DNA of 64,000 nucleotides from Linum tenue (Eukaryota > Streptophyta > Magnoliopsida > Malpighiales > Linaceae), in NCBI GenBank assembly GCA_946122785.1, contig CAMGYJ010000008.1, positions 10,565,475-10,629,474 on the forward strand, written 5' to 3'. Shown here in pieces: positions 46,831-57,913 of this stretch. A model generated the notes under the pieces. It was not told the DNA's origin. It searched no databases and worked only from the letters and a program-made list of their open reading frames with translations. The position numbers and the translations under genes were made by a program. Every line of letters begins with the position of its first letter. Position 1 is the stretch's first letter.

Positions 46831-48814
46831 TAGTTGCCTTCCCTCAAATCGAAATCGTGATTGGGGACTGTTATCTATGGATTGGCAGTCCTTAAAGAAT
46901 TTTTTTTTTCTAACTGAAAGTTATGTCCAGTTCTAACAGCAACTAAGATTGGAATGTTTATGTTCTATTTTCCCTTCTGTCCACGTCAAATTTGATGGTT
47001 ATCTGCTGTTTCGTAGATTTGAAGTCATATTTGGAGTCTTAAGTGCAGAACTAGGAAATAAGTAGTGCTACATTAGTATACCACAACTGAGCTTGAAACT
47101 GTGTTGTCCTTGTTGGTTCTGGAAGCAAGATGCCGATATGACAACAATGCTCCCCTCCATGACCGATTCACCAATTTCCACAATATTTTGTGGACTGGAA
47201 GTGCTCGATGCAGTATTCTGCAGTCAGGTACATAAACCCAAGATGTGCTTTATCCATATTTTTTTTCCAGAAGCAAGATGTAGACTTGAATGTTCTGAGA
47301 TGACATGGCAGCTCCTAGAAGGCAACCTGGGAATTGGTTATATATGGTGTCAGTTTATTTTAGCAAGATTCATTCATTCTGATGGGAGTTCATTGTGTTG
47401 TAGTTTAGGACTTGAGATCCTGGAAGAGAACTTAAGAACCCCATAGCAAACAATGATCTATTGTTTATTCAAGTCCATGTACCATATTATCTTTTGTTCT
47501 CTACTTGAGTCCTGATCTACAGCATCCTTGGTTTTGATAAACAGGTTAATTTTATTGAATAGTCTCTTCAACTTGCATAATAGTTGACTCTGATTGTGGA
47601 GTGAAATCTGTTCTAGGACGCTTGCAATGCTCAAGAAAATGTGTAGTTCTCTGAGACACAGAACTTGAAGTAATATTTTTGCTTTTCAATGGGGTTACTC
47701 AATTGGTCACTGTACTGAATAAAGTATGACACTGTTTCATTTGTTTTGAGATCAATATAAACATCCTTTAAAGACTACGGTGAAGACACCCTTACTACTA
47801 GGCAGGGTGTCTTGTAAAGGTTGTCGTAGTTTTTACTCCCCTTTCAGAATGCAGTGAGTAGACTTTGTTTCATAATATAATTTTCATTTCGGATCATTTT
47901 TGATGCGTGGTCTATGGAAATCTTAGGGGAAGCTCAATTCTTGCATGTAGTGACCATTTATTTTGTAGTGGTGGCTACTTCTATTGTCTGCATCTCATCG
48001 CTTATGTTTGAACAGAAAGTGTAGTAGTTGAAGTGTGTTGCAAGGAAAATTGTGATTGCAGCACACAACAAAAGTTTTGTGCCCCAGGTTATTTTTCCTT
48101 CTACTGACCAAATGCATGTGGTATTAATCAGCAGCTGGTATTCAATTTTTCCACTTCATTGCAGTTTGCTCAAATTACGTATTGGTGGGTGTAAAGTGAG
48201 TGCTTGAATAGGCATGTAAGGAGCATATAAGCGCAGAGGAAATGTTATCCCCCATGTTATTGCTTAACAGAAGGGCGGTCGCCACCGCTGGTGAGAAAGT
48301 TTGTTGTTTTTCTATGTTAGTGCTTGAATAAAGTGTCCTTGCGGGTGTTATATGATGAGGAAGATAGTTATGTGATTTTCACTCAATGATTGATCGTGTG
48401 GTGGTTGTTGGAAATGCAACATCGAGGTTCCACTCCAATTACGAAGTTTGTTTATATTGGAGGCAAATGAGCAGGAAGAATTCGAGTTTCAGAATCAAAG
48501 TTTGTCATAATGGGTCTAAATCTTGTTTGATTTTTCATATTCTTGAAATCAAGTAGTTACAAAGTTTGCCATGATGATATGTGATTTGAGGAGGGCAAGC
48601 AGGAAAGCTGAAACCCAAGTTGTGATTTATGTTTTACACCCGTTACATGCAATTGAGCATTAATTTTGTTTCCCAATTCCTTTGCTTTCATATGTCCAGT
48701 AAAGGAAGATGTCAGATGTGTTGTAAATTAGTTATGTTGAGATACTAGGAGGAGAATTTGGCATCTGCATAGTGGTATATTTGTGGTGGGTTCTCTTGCT
48801 TTCATAGTGGTATA

Positions 48815-49507
48815 TAGGGGTGGGCATTGGGTGGGTCGGGTGGATTTTGACCATAAAATGCACCCACCCGCGCTTAAATGGATTGATAATTTTTAACCCA
48901 CCACCCACCCATATCTAGTCTCGGGTTGGGTCGGGCGGATGGTGGATGATTTGGGTGGGTTTGTGGGTTCACCCACACCACAATGTATATAATATAAAGG
49001 AGTCAACTTGACATGATAATAGGCGAAGAGAATTATCTGGGGAAACAAGAAGATGAAATAGGGTGAAAAATGTCAAATTAGTTCTTAAAATGGATAGAAA
49101 TTCTATTATGAAAGAGTTTTCTACAGATTGAGATGATTTTCAGGTGCAAGGAACTAAGAAAAATAATTCCACAAAGGAAAGAGCAGTGATCTATGCACAA
49201 GAAATAGAAGAAAAAATAAAGGGAACAAGAGGGGATCGCTATTTGGAAGGTTGGCTTTGAGGTTCAAACTCCAGGAGCATTCCTAGTTTATGTCTAACGT
49301 CTCCACTCTCCCCTCTCTAGCGCCGACAACTTTGATCTTTTTGCTGTTGGGTTGAGCGGGTCACCCGCGCACCCACCCACCACCCGGCGGATGGCTCCCA
49401 ACGCAACCCGTCACCCACCCATAGACCCACCCACTTAACGAAATTCGGGTCAAATGCGGGTGGGTCGGCCCAAACCCGCGGATGATCCGCCCGCATGCCC
49501 AGCCCTA
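48815..49507. mobile_element. hAT-type non-autonomous element, 693 bp, perfect 8-bp TSD
   Basis: It starts TAGGGGTGGGCATTGGG and ends GCATGCCCAGCCCTA, an inverted terminal match over about 12 bp. GTGGTATA flanks both sides (48807-48814 and 49508-49515). The subterminal regions are rich in GGGTGGGT and CCCACCC, inverted relative to each other, so the element can fold back. The middle (about 48990-49330) is AT-rich with no transposase. Confidence 0.9.
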
Positions 49508-49515
49508 GTGGTATA

Positions 49516-51761
49516 TATGTGATGGTAGAAGATGATAGTACTCCAGTGACTCATTATCTGGTCGCTGAGTAGCTTGCTATACATGACATTGGTCTGCAAA
49601 CGGTCAGTCCAGCAATTTGAAATGACATAGCAGTTTTTAAACTGATTCTATATAGAGTCCGGGGTGGGGGTTGATTTTCCTCTGATATGACATCCATCCT
49701 AAGTTCTGATATTGTGAACTTGATCAGTTGGTCTCTCGGCTACCCATGGAGAATCTTACTGCTACTATTGAGATGTGTAGTGAAGCAGTCCGATTCTAAA
49801 AGAAGTGGGGAGAGGTGGATACAAATGTGAAAAGAGTTCTTGTCTCTCTTCTGCAAAAGCTTTTGATTAACCATCTTCCCCGGGACGTCGACTACCTTGA
49901 CGTTGTTTTCTTCTCAATGAACTGTGTTATTAAGAGATTTTGGCATCTAGGATTAGGGAATCCGTCATCCGTGCTCTATGTATTGACGAAAGTGGTCAAG
50001 GGGTTGAGTAAGTACTGAGTGCTTCTGTATCTTTTTAATTGCCTCGTGAACTTCCCATGGTCAGCAATTTTCTTTATTATAACAAATTTTGAAATCTCCT
50101 TCTCTGATTCCATTCCCTTGATGGAAGACAAGTTATGTAAGTTGAGAAAGCATAATACAAGGTTAGAAACAATAGCAACAACTTTCTTGGTCAAAAGAAA
50201 TCTCAAATATTGCTCTGCAAACTTGCAAGATGAGGAGAGGGAAATGGATGCCAGGATTTGCATGCAAGATGTCGATTCTATAATAGTATTGGTTGTGTGA
50301 AGGATAGTTTTCCAATTAAGTTTGCATGGTCCTCCTTCAATAACAAGTCCGAACTGATTAGACTTGGATCTTATTTCCCATATTTTGGTATTTGATCAGC
50401 TCAATTTCCTACGTCCTTCCAGCTTCCTGCCACAACCAAGATAAGTCATTACTTGACACTGGGGAGCTTTTAGAGGTACTGGTGGTATCATGTCCCCGCT
50501 TACAAACTTTGCTGTAATGATTACGTCTTTTCGCTCTGCACTGTCTTATGAATTATTGTTGCTATTATGATCATGGTTCCATGTTCATTGCATGTCCTAG
50601 TGTTTTACTCGTTGCCTTATTTACCAACCATGAGGCCTCTTTGATCTTGATTGTCAGAGAAGGAACATGTAATGATTGTGGTTCATACTCACGGTATGAC
50701 CTGTGTTCATGTAGTTCCATATTATAGATTCTACACGATGATGATTTATACCCCTTCTAAGGTTGTGACAGTACACCATCTACCAAAATAGATGCTCCTT
50801 CAATCGTTTAGTGTTTGCACCAGGCATAAGAGACCCCATCAAAGTCGGAAATCAGTGACTGATTAAACGATTTGTCATTTGCTGAAAATTTGATTTCTTC
50901 ATGGGACATACTCAGAGTGCATCAAGAAGATGGAGCAAGCATAAGGAAGAGAATCAGTGAGGAGTTGACATGTCAACTTTAAGGTTGACGAGTGTAATAT
51001 GGTACATTTTATGAATCCCATGTGATATGATGCTTTGTTCAATTATCTAGCATGTCCTATAACCGCCCTTATTGATTTCTTTCACAGAATCAGACCTTGC
51101 ACAGTTGCACTCCACTACTCTCTGCCATGTACCAACAAGCTACATTGATTCAAGAATCTTCAGTTTGCAGTTTGTATCCCAATGCAGGAAGCTCCAATAA
51201 AGACAAGTCAATGAATTATTACTACACCTTTGTAAGTTGCAATCCAACACAACTGTCAAAACCGTTGTGCGGATACTGGAAACAGATTGGTGAGTAGCCC
51301 TTTATGATAAGCCTTATTTGCATGATTATCTTGGAGTGGGTTTGGGTAGTGATTCTTCTACTGCAGGGGGGTCTTGGTTACCATTATACTAAAACAGTAC
51401 CGATCAGTTTTCTGACCAAATTGCAAGTATCCATATTCAAGTAACAAAGGGGACTCCTTCCATTTTCTGCCATTTGCCTTGAAAACAGTAACAAGAAAAG
51501 GATTTCTCGATTATATCAGAGAAGATACACAGGGTACAAAAGAAGAGAAGGAACAAAGGCCGTTCACTTTTACATGAGACTTGATTTTGAATGCAGAAAT
51601 GATGATGAAGAAGAAGAAAATAAGTCTTGGCACAGTTTTCTGATGTTCTAGGAACAATAGTTCAACCTGCTCTACTCTCAAAGTCTATTGTGTAACAATG
51701 ACTACAAGTCTATTAAGTAACAATGACTACTACTACAACACGAGTAAAGCCCCGGGTAGAG
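49516..51761. other. Intergenic region, no supported gene
   Basis: Open frames at 49815-50018 and 51097-51297 have no recognisable motif. The sequence resembles the preceding non-coding locus in composition and could be its 3' part. I see no RNA gene, TIR or LTR. Confidence 0.35.
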
Positions 51762-54700
51762 TTACAGACGCAAAATTATTCTCCTAGTCATTGTCAAACA
51801 CCTCGAGCTCTTTCTCAGTATAGAATCTGACCATCTTGCAGACTCGACCCCTTTCGTTAACAAATTGACCCCATCTTGTGTAGGCACCAAGACGCCCTTA
51901 GATGCTCCATACCTAAGCATTGGGAATGAGTGATAAGAGCGTGCTGAAAGCTTGTTAATGGATGAACCAACAAGCAAAGAAGATTTAATGTTTTCGGCTG
52001 ACATTATTGCCTTCGACACTCCAGTTGCTTTCTTCTCCTGCACAATTACATATGATGGAACAACCAAGCAACAATGTTCATATTGAATGAAGGTAGTAGA
52101 GATGTTTGAAGAAGCAAGGATGTTCACAGTTTTCTGATGAATGAAGCAGGGAAGGGAACTTAATATTAAATCAAGATTGTACAAAGATTTCAAGAGACCT
52201 TTACACATGAAGCTCTCTGCATATGTGGCCCAAACAGCCATGAATCTCCTTTTAACTCAGTTTTGCTAACACTTGATTTGCTTGAGAAACTAACACAGAC
52301 ACCCAAACACAGAATTAGAGAAGACATTGAGGAAACTGCAACACTTAGTTGGAAGGACAAAAGGAAACTACGACAGGTTGATGGAGAATCATAGAAACAA
52401 GAGTTGCCAAACATGTTAAATCGTCAGTCGAGAGGGGGGAAGACGTCAAAGAACAACCGACGCTTACCACTCCATGTGATTCACACAAATGTCTTGAGAT
52501 GTTAACAAAAAGCCCGAGTCTTCAAGAAAGGAAGCAACATCATCTACAATCAGTTTCAAATCCCCACGTTCTTGTATTACCTGTTAGAAGTTATAAGCAG
52601 CAAAAAAAAAACAAGAAGGTTGCACCTTTGGCAACAAGCTATAACACTTAATTAAACAGAAATGGCAAGGACAAGATACAAACCTCATATCTTGCTGAGT
52701 GAAGATACCAATTTATATGTTGTGCAGACCTTTCGAATATCTTTGTTAATAATAATGCAGAAGAAATCACCGATTGTTTCTCCTTGACAAGCTGAACAGT
52801 AACACTGTCCTCGCTTTTTCCGGTTAAGGAGATTTCTTCGTCAAGCACTTTCTTCAATTGATGCAGTAAATATTCATAAACAGTTGGGGGAGACTTTTTA
52901 TTGCCCACTGTATGGAAAGACATTTGAGGAATTAGTGGATGGTCCAGCCGAAGAAGAATTTGTACGGCCATTAGAGCAGCTGTGAACTCAACAATCCGCC
53001 CCTCTGTCATATAGATGAAACATAATTCGGCAAGATAGGTGGGACAGATGACCTTGGCAGGGTTACGATGCTTAAGCTGTAACTGCAGCATGCATTGCAT
53101 CTTTTCTACCTGTAGGTGTTACGAATAGCACATCATAGATGAGAAAGCAAAAAAAATGTTTCCCATAAAACTATTGTGGCACAAAAGGATTGAGAGACAC
53201 AACGAGTTCAAGAGGAAAATTCAAACCAAGTCAGGGAGGCAAAATATGAAAAGCAACTTGAAAACAGAATTTTGGGGGCTCCATTCCTTCAGATAAGGAT
53301 GATGGCTGCAGAAGGCCAAGAAACAACAGTGAATCATAGACACATTTGTGCATGGTATTCAAGCACTAAATCCAGAATGGAACGTGTAAGTTTTGCCTGT
53401 ACTGAGAAGTGAGAATGGCATAACAAAACCAAGTAGTGAATAGAATTACCACAACTTCCCAATAGCCCTACTGAATCGTGAACCAAGAACTTCACTTCTG
53501 CAAACATGCACCGGTCGAATCAAGAAGACCAATTCGAGATATGCTTCTTTATGGCTTGCACTACACGGTAATACCAATCAGCGATTAACTTTGGAACAAG
53601 TCAAATGCATAAACAGTAAGAAAAGACACCTTGAACATAGGATTCGTTCTTTTCACATCTAACACAGACAGAAACCTACAACTTCAATCCCAACTGAATG
53701 CGAGGGAGATAGCAAGACAGACAAGACAATGCAAGTGATTAACAGGAAGCGGTATAACGGAATGCAAGGCTGCTGTGACTGGTGGTGTTGGGAATAGAAA
53801 CTTCTTGGTTACTACAGTTATAAGGCTGGGATAGTTACCTGGCATAGTCTTTAATCTCTGAATGATAGGGATGTGATATAATAGGGCTGTCAAGGCAACA
53901 AAAACACACAGAGACAGAGATTATTATGTCATAAAGATTGAAACTTTATAAAAACAACCAAGTGGAAGCTGGTGCGGGGTAAGTTGATAGAAGTACCAAT
54001 CCAGAGAAGTCAAGGGGAACCCAGCTCCCTCTAACACAGTCTTGACCTGTTGAGCAATTGGGGTATTCGAAAGATGCTCCTTTTCTAAGGTTGCCACTAA
54101 GAAAGTCAACTGGGGGCCAGCCCTGTGAAAGACTTCAAGTAATCGCAGGGAAGTGGCAAGAATCAACCTCTTCAACTCCAAAGACGACGACTTGTTGCTC
54201 ATTTGGCTGGGATCGTGGTGTCGAATGCTGAGGCTGTCAGCGGTCACGACTGCTAGCTGAGCGGTAAGGAAATCGCGGAGGGAGAAAAGCTCCAGACGAT
54301 CCTTAAACATTGGTATGGCGCGAAAGAATGTCGGGGAGAGAACTCGATCAGGGACTACAAGCAGAAGCCAGAGCAGCTGTGTCGCCTGGCCATTGACTGC
54401 ATACTCCAAGGCTTTCGACTCGATGTTAATGGAACAGGTGCGTCCCAGCAGCTTCACGGTGTGCCACCAGGCAAAATTGCCGGGCTCGGAGATCCATTCC
54501 GGCAGCCAGAGGATCAACTGAGAGAGGGTAATTTCTTCACCCAGCTTCTTCTTCCTTTCCTCGCAACTTGCCTCGAATGCCAAGTCGATGACTTCACCCC
54601 CATATTCATCCTTAGGAATATTTGAATAGGAATCCGAACCGTCCGGCAAGAAATTATCCGTGGGATGAATCCGATGGCGAAGAAAAAGCTGTAACCCCTG

Positions 54701-54937
54701 ATGAAACCCTAGCTTAGCAGCATAGCACATCGGCCGTTGGCCGTTTGCTAGCCGACGGCGGAGATCGAGCTGATTGTGAGCGACTTTGCGATCCAGAAGT
54801 GCGGTGATGCAACCGATTGCCCTCGACTCAAACAGCTTCTGCACCAGCTGGGGAGGGCAGTATTCGCATTCAGGATCCAAACTCGCTAAAAAAGAATCCA
54901 CGTCATCCTCTTCCACACCCGCCTCCTTCTTCGCCAT
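51762..54937 (-). CDS. Family gene D: ankyrin-like protein without zinc finger, 692 aa
   Basis: Paralogue of gene B on the opposite strand, function unknown. Exons (minus): 54937-53997, 53886-53839, 53554-53450, 53305-53227, 53109-52684, 52580-52468, 52289-52199 and 52037-51762, all with consistent phases over 693 codons. I chose the Met at 54937 (MAKKEAGVEEDD) because it aligns with gene B's start; an in-frame Met 11 codons upstream is possible. Conserved blocks: FLASLDP, AIGCITALLDRKVAHNQLDL, CYAAKLGFHQGLQLFLRHR, LLWLLLVVPDRVLSPTFFR, CLPDLVEKMQCML, WYLHSARYE and RSYHSFP. It shares the extra introns of B. Its second exon is related to the decayed mini-exon in gene B, not to the one used by A and C. 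Confidence 0.84.
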
Positions 54938-55099
54938 GGCAGTTTTTCTGCTACAGACTGCAACCGTCAAAGCCAGAGGAATTGAGCTTGAGCGAGCGGC
55001 GGAGGAAGAAGCTGCCTTGTTTCTAGGATTTATTCAAGTGTTCCACTTTGTGGTTGTGGGTTTTATATCGAAGTTAAATAATTACTAAATCAACCCGCG

Positions 55100-55195
55100 A
55101 AGCCCCCTAAACCTAACTAACTAACTAACTTCCCCTGTTTCGTATAATTTGTTCTGTTGCTGCCACAGCGGCAAGCAACTGATCAAAACTTGATT
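55100..55195 (+). pseudogene. Remnant of an A/C-type family promoter and leader
   Basis: TAACTAACTAACT, AACTTCCCCTGTTTC and TTCTGTTGCTGCCACAGCGG, then CAAGCAACTGATC, follow the gene A leader (AACTTCCCCTGTTTC, TTTCTGCTACAGCCACAAGC, GATCAACTC) on the plus strand. The leader lies about 160 bp upstream of gene D, head-to-head, and has no coding sequence behind it. Confidence 0.65.
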
Positions 55196-55475
55196 TTAAT
55201 ACTTACCCTAAGCAGTAAGCATCATTATGATTTATGACTTCATAAACAAATAAGAATTACCTGTTTTAAACCTTTATAAATGTTCATGTAGCGTTTCATA
55301 GACAATTCCCAATTCTTTCCGAGCTATAACTCATGCTTACTATCATCTTCATCACATGAAAAATATTGAACTTGTGTGCATAAAAAAATAAGATATAGAG
55401 AGAAAAATATGAAAATTTGTCTCTTACATGAGAACCTTGCAAATATAAAAGACGCCAACAAAGTTAAGTATCAAG

Positions 55476-56513
55476 AAGACATGTTTGGAAAGACGTTATT
55501 TAATTACTTCGACAAAAAGCTGGAAGTTTGATAGTAGCTATAATCTCAAAGAACATGAAACCTTATGCGGTTGGCAAATTCATTAAGAAGTAAGTTCATC
55601 TCAAATTATAGCCCAAAAAGCTTGGGAAAATACAATTGTATATATACTTGACGGTATATTTAAAAATCTTGACCATAAACTCAAGAATTTTTTGCAAGAG
55701 AAATCATTTGAAGAAACAACATTAAAGTATTATATACATTGGAAGAGAAAGAGGACCGGTCACAAAAAGGTCAACTTGATGACAATGAAATTATTAGGAC
55801 CGGACTGCTTTGTCTAGTCAACACCCAAAATACATCGTGTGTAGGGAAGATGTACAATTAAATTATCAGCAACTCAAGATCCAACCTTTAATTACTAAAG
55901 AGTCGACATTGTATTTAAAATGAGCAATAATTAATTGTCAAGTTATATCGTTCAAAACTTTTTCTCAAACATTTAAACAAATTTTTAGTGCATGCAACCT
56001 TACAATCCAAAAATCTTGCATCCACTCTATTCATTCCTTAATCATGTTAGATTTATTTCATTGATTGATTATTTAATTCTTGTTCTTGTTGTTCATCTTT
56101 TAAGGGCGGTCAATAAGTTGTTTCACAAAAAGGGAGATGGAAATATAGTTGCTGATATAGTGATATTGTAGCCCGTTGGAGGCATCTTTCTGAATAGCAA
56201 TGAATTGCCAATTGCAATGCTGATTGACTCATTTGTCATTACAGGCACTAATCCTAAATGAGATCAGCAGCTGAAACTAACATGCATTAGAATTAGGGGT
56301 GGAAATCAGAACGGTATTCACTTGGATGCTATTGTACAATGTTCATTGGACTAATTCTTAACGATGTTTTAACGCATTAAGGTATCGCGGAGGCCAGAGG
56401 CCATCATCATACTCTAGTGCTGAAACACAAAGGAGACACAGTAATTGAACTGATGAATTTGAACCATCAACTAACTAGGGCTACTTGTCTGCAGAAGATA
56501 TCTGCATTTCCAA
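55476..56513. repeat. Duplicated 1-kb block, copy 2 (other copy 31788-32838)
   Basis: Collinear with the copy near 32 kb from AAGAAGACATGTTTGGAAAG to AGATATCTGCATTTCC. In this copy there is a small extra segment around 56240-56280. It forms the 3' flank of the intact rhomboid gene and is probably the ancestral location. Confidence 0.85.
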
Positions 56514-56745
56514 TATCGTCATATCCAGCTTTTGCTATTCTTGCATTCAAATATACAAACCATAAAAGATAAAACAATTGTAAGGATAAGTAAATCGGCC
56601 ATCTGTTTGATGTATACGCTGTTCAAGGCTCAACTTAGCATTACACTGAACATCCAGCAGACCCTACATCCTTATGCAACTGTGAAACATCATCAAAATC
56701 TGTATCGAACAAGGAGTATGTCGTACCTATTACCGAGCCTTGATA

Positions 56746-57913
56746 TCAACCAAATCTCTGAATCCTCCGCATACGCATTTCTTGAATCCCAATCTCATCC
56801 ATTGAGCCTCCACGCCTTGTTCCACACATCTCACACTCGCTTAACCAACCCGAATTATCAAATGTACAAGCATGGCATCTCCATATACCCGACAACCCGT
56901 CTCTCGTTTCCCTGCCGACTGTTCCCCTCCCGGAGACACGTGGCATCCTCCTGGGTTGAAACAATCCTCTTGCAGCCCTCAGTGGCCAGCTCGCTATGCC
57001 AACAAGACCTCTGAGCATTCTAACCAAAGGGTCTGAGCCCGAGCCCGAGCCTGAGCCCGAGCCCGAGTACTCGCCCTTGAGTTTGAGATAGAGCATCCCT
57101 GCCAGAATGCCACCAAGGTGGCCAAGGAACGAGACGCCAGGGGCAAACATTTGGATGAGAATTAGTTCAGCCCAAGCAGCATATCGAGATGGCACCACCA
57201 GTCCGTGCACGTGAGCATAGTCTGCGGACTGAGAATTGAGGACAACCTTCATCGCAAACAGCACTCCCGAGAACCCGACAGCATATTCAGAGTAGAACGG
57301 CTTGGGGTAGTCGAGAAACACGACGAGGGTCTTGGCCAGCAGCATCGTGATCCCTTGGGACATGGTGAGGAGTGCGGCGACCATGGATGCGAATTCGAGA
57401 CTTCCCATTGAGGTTTCCAGCTGGATCCCCTTCCATAGGAGTGAAATCATGTTGTAGACCAAGTGGGACTCGTTGATGTGGTAGAATGGTGATAGGAAGA
57501 AGCGCCTCGCATCCTTGTTCTGTTCACTTAACAGGGCAAAATGAAGAACCCCAAATGTTCAGGTTTTGGACTCAACGGGAAGCAGCCAAGTTATTTCCTT
57601 AACTAATCTCACAAGCAATTCATGGGATTATCTGAAACAAGTATCTCCCGGGCAATCAATCAAACAGGTAGCGAGCAAGAATTATGCGCAAATTGAGGGA
57701 AAACAGAGGAGGGTTTACCTTGAGAATGAGGTGGGGATTGAACCAGACCTCCTCGATGGAAGGGAGGAGGTGGCGGAGGAAAGCGGGCTTCAGGTAGACG
57801 AGGGTATTGGCGGCGATTAGTCCCGCCGTGACGGGAGGTTTCCATGGCAGTCTGTAGTACTCGGCGACGGCGTGAAGAGCCAGCAGCGGCAGCATTCTCC
57901 CTCTTCCCTCCAT
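56746..57913 (-). CDS. RBL14: Rhomboid-like intramembrane protease with RanBP2 zinc finger (RBL14-like), 322 aa
   Basis: Rhomboid serine proteases cleave substrates within membranes; the plant RBL14 type is annotated as mitochondrial. Exons (minus): 57913-57719 and 57519-56746, joined in phase. The catalytic Ser lies in GFSGVLFA and the catalytic His in GHLGGILAG; the HLVYNM segment and several hydrophobic spans fit the rhomboid fold. Near the C-terminus IWRCHACTFDNSGWLSECEMC is a RanBP2-type zinc finger with four Cys, typical of this subfamily. A Gly-Ser run (SGSGSGSGS) comes from a GAGCCC-type hexamer repeat at about 57031-57068. Met at 57913 (MEGRGRML) matches the family start; an upstream in-frame Met at 57940 is less likely. 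Only one intron remains. Fragments of this gene lie beside family genes B and C. Confidence 0.93.

Larger units (their letters stand above)
40561..48580 (+). ncRNA. Probable long non-coding RNA locus, tandemly duplicated
   Basis: This 8-kb region follows the promoter at 40.4-40.56 kb and shows no conserved reading frame. It consists of two collinear copies, about 40830-44075 and 44095-48580. Both begin with GACGGGTGATGTTTGGCTTC and both end with CAAGTAGTTACAAAG. They share internal landmarks such as TGTTGTCCTTGTTGGTTC (about 43129 and 47101). Frames are broken differently in the two copies, which argues against a protein. The conserved part is a set of hairpin-forming units near the start of each copy. 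Transcription, splicing and the 3' end are inference; the second copy may simply be part of the same transcript or a separate one. Confidence 0.45.
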
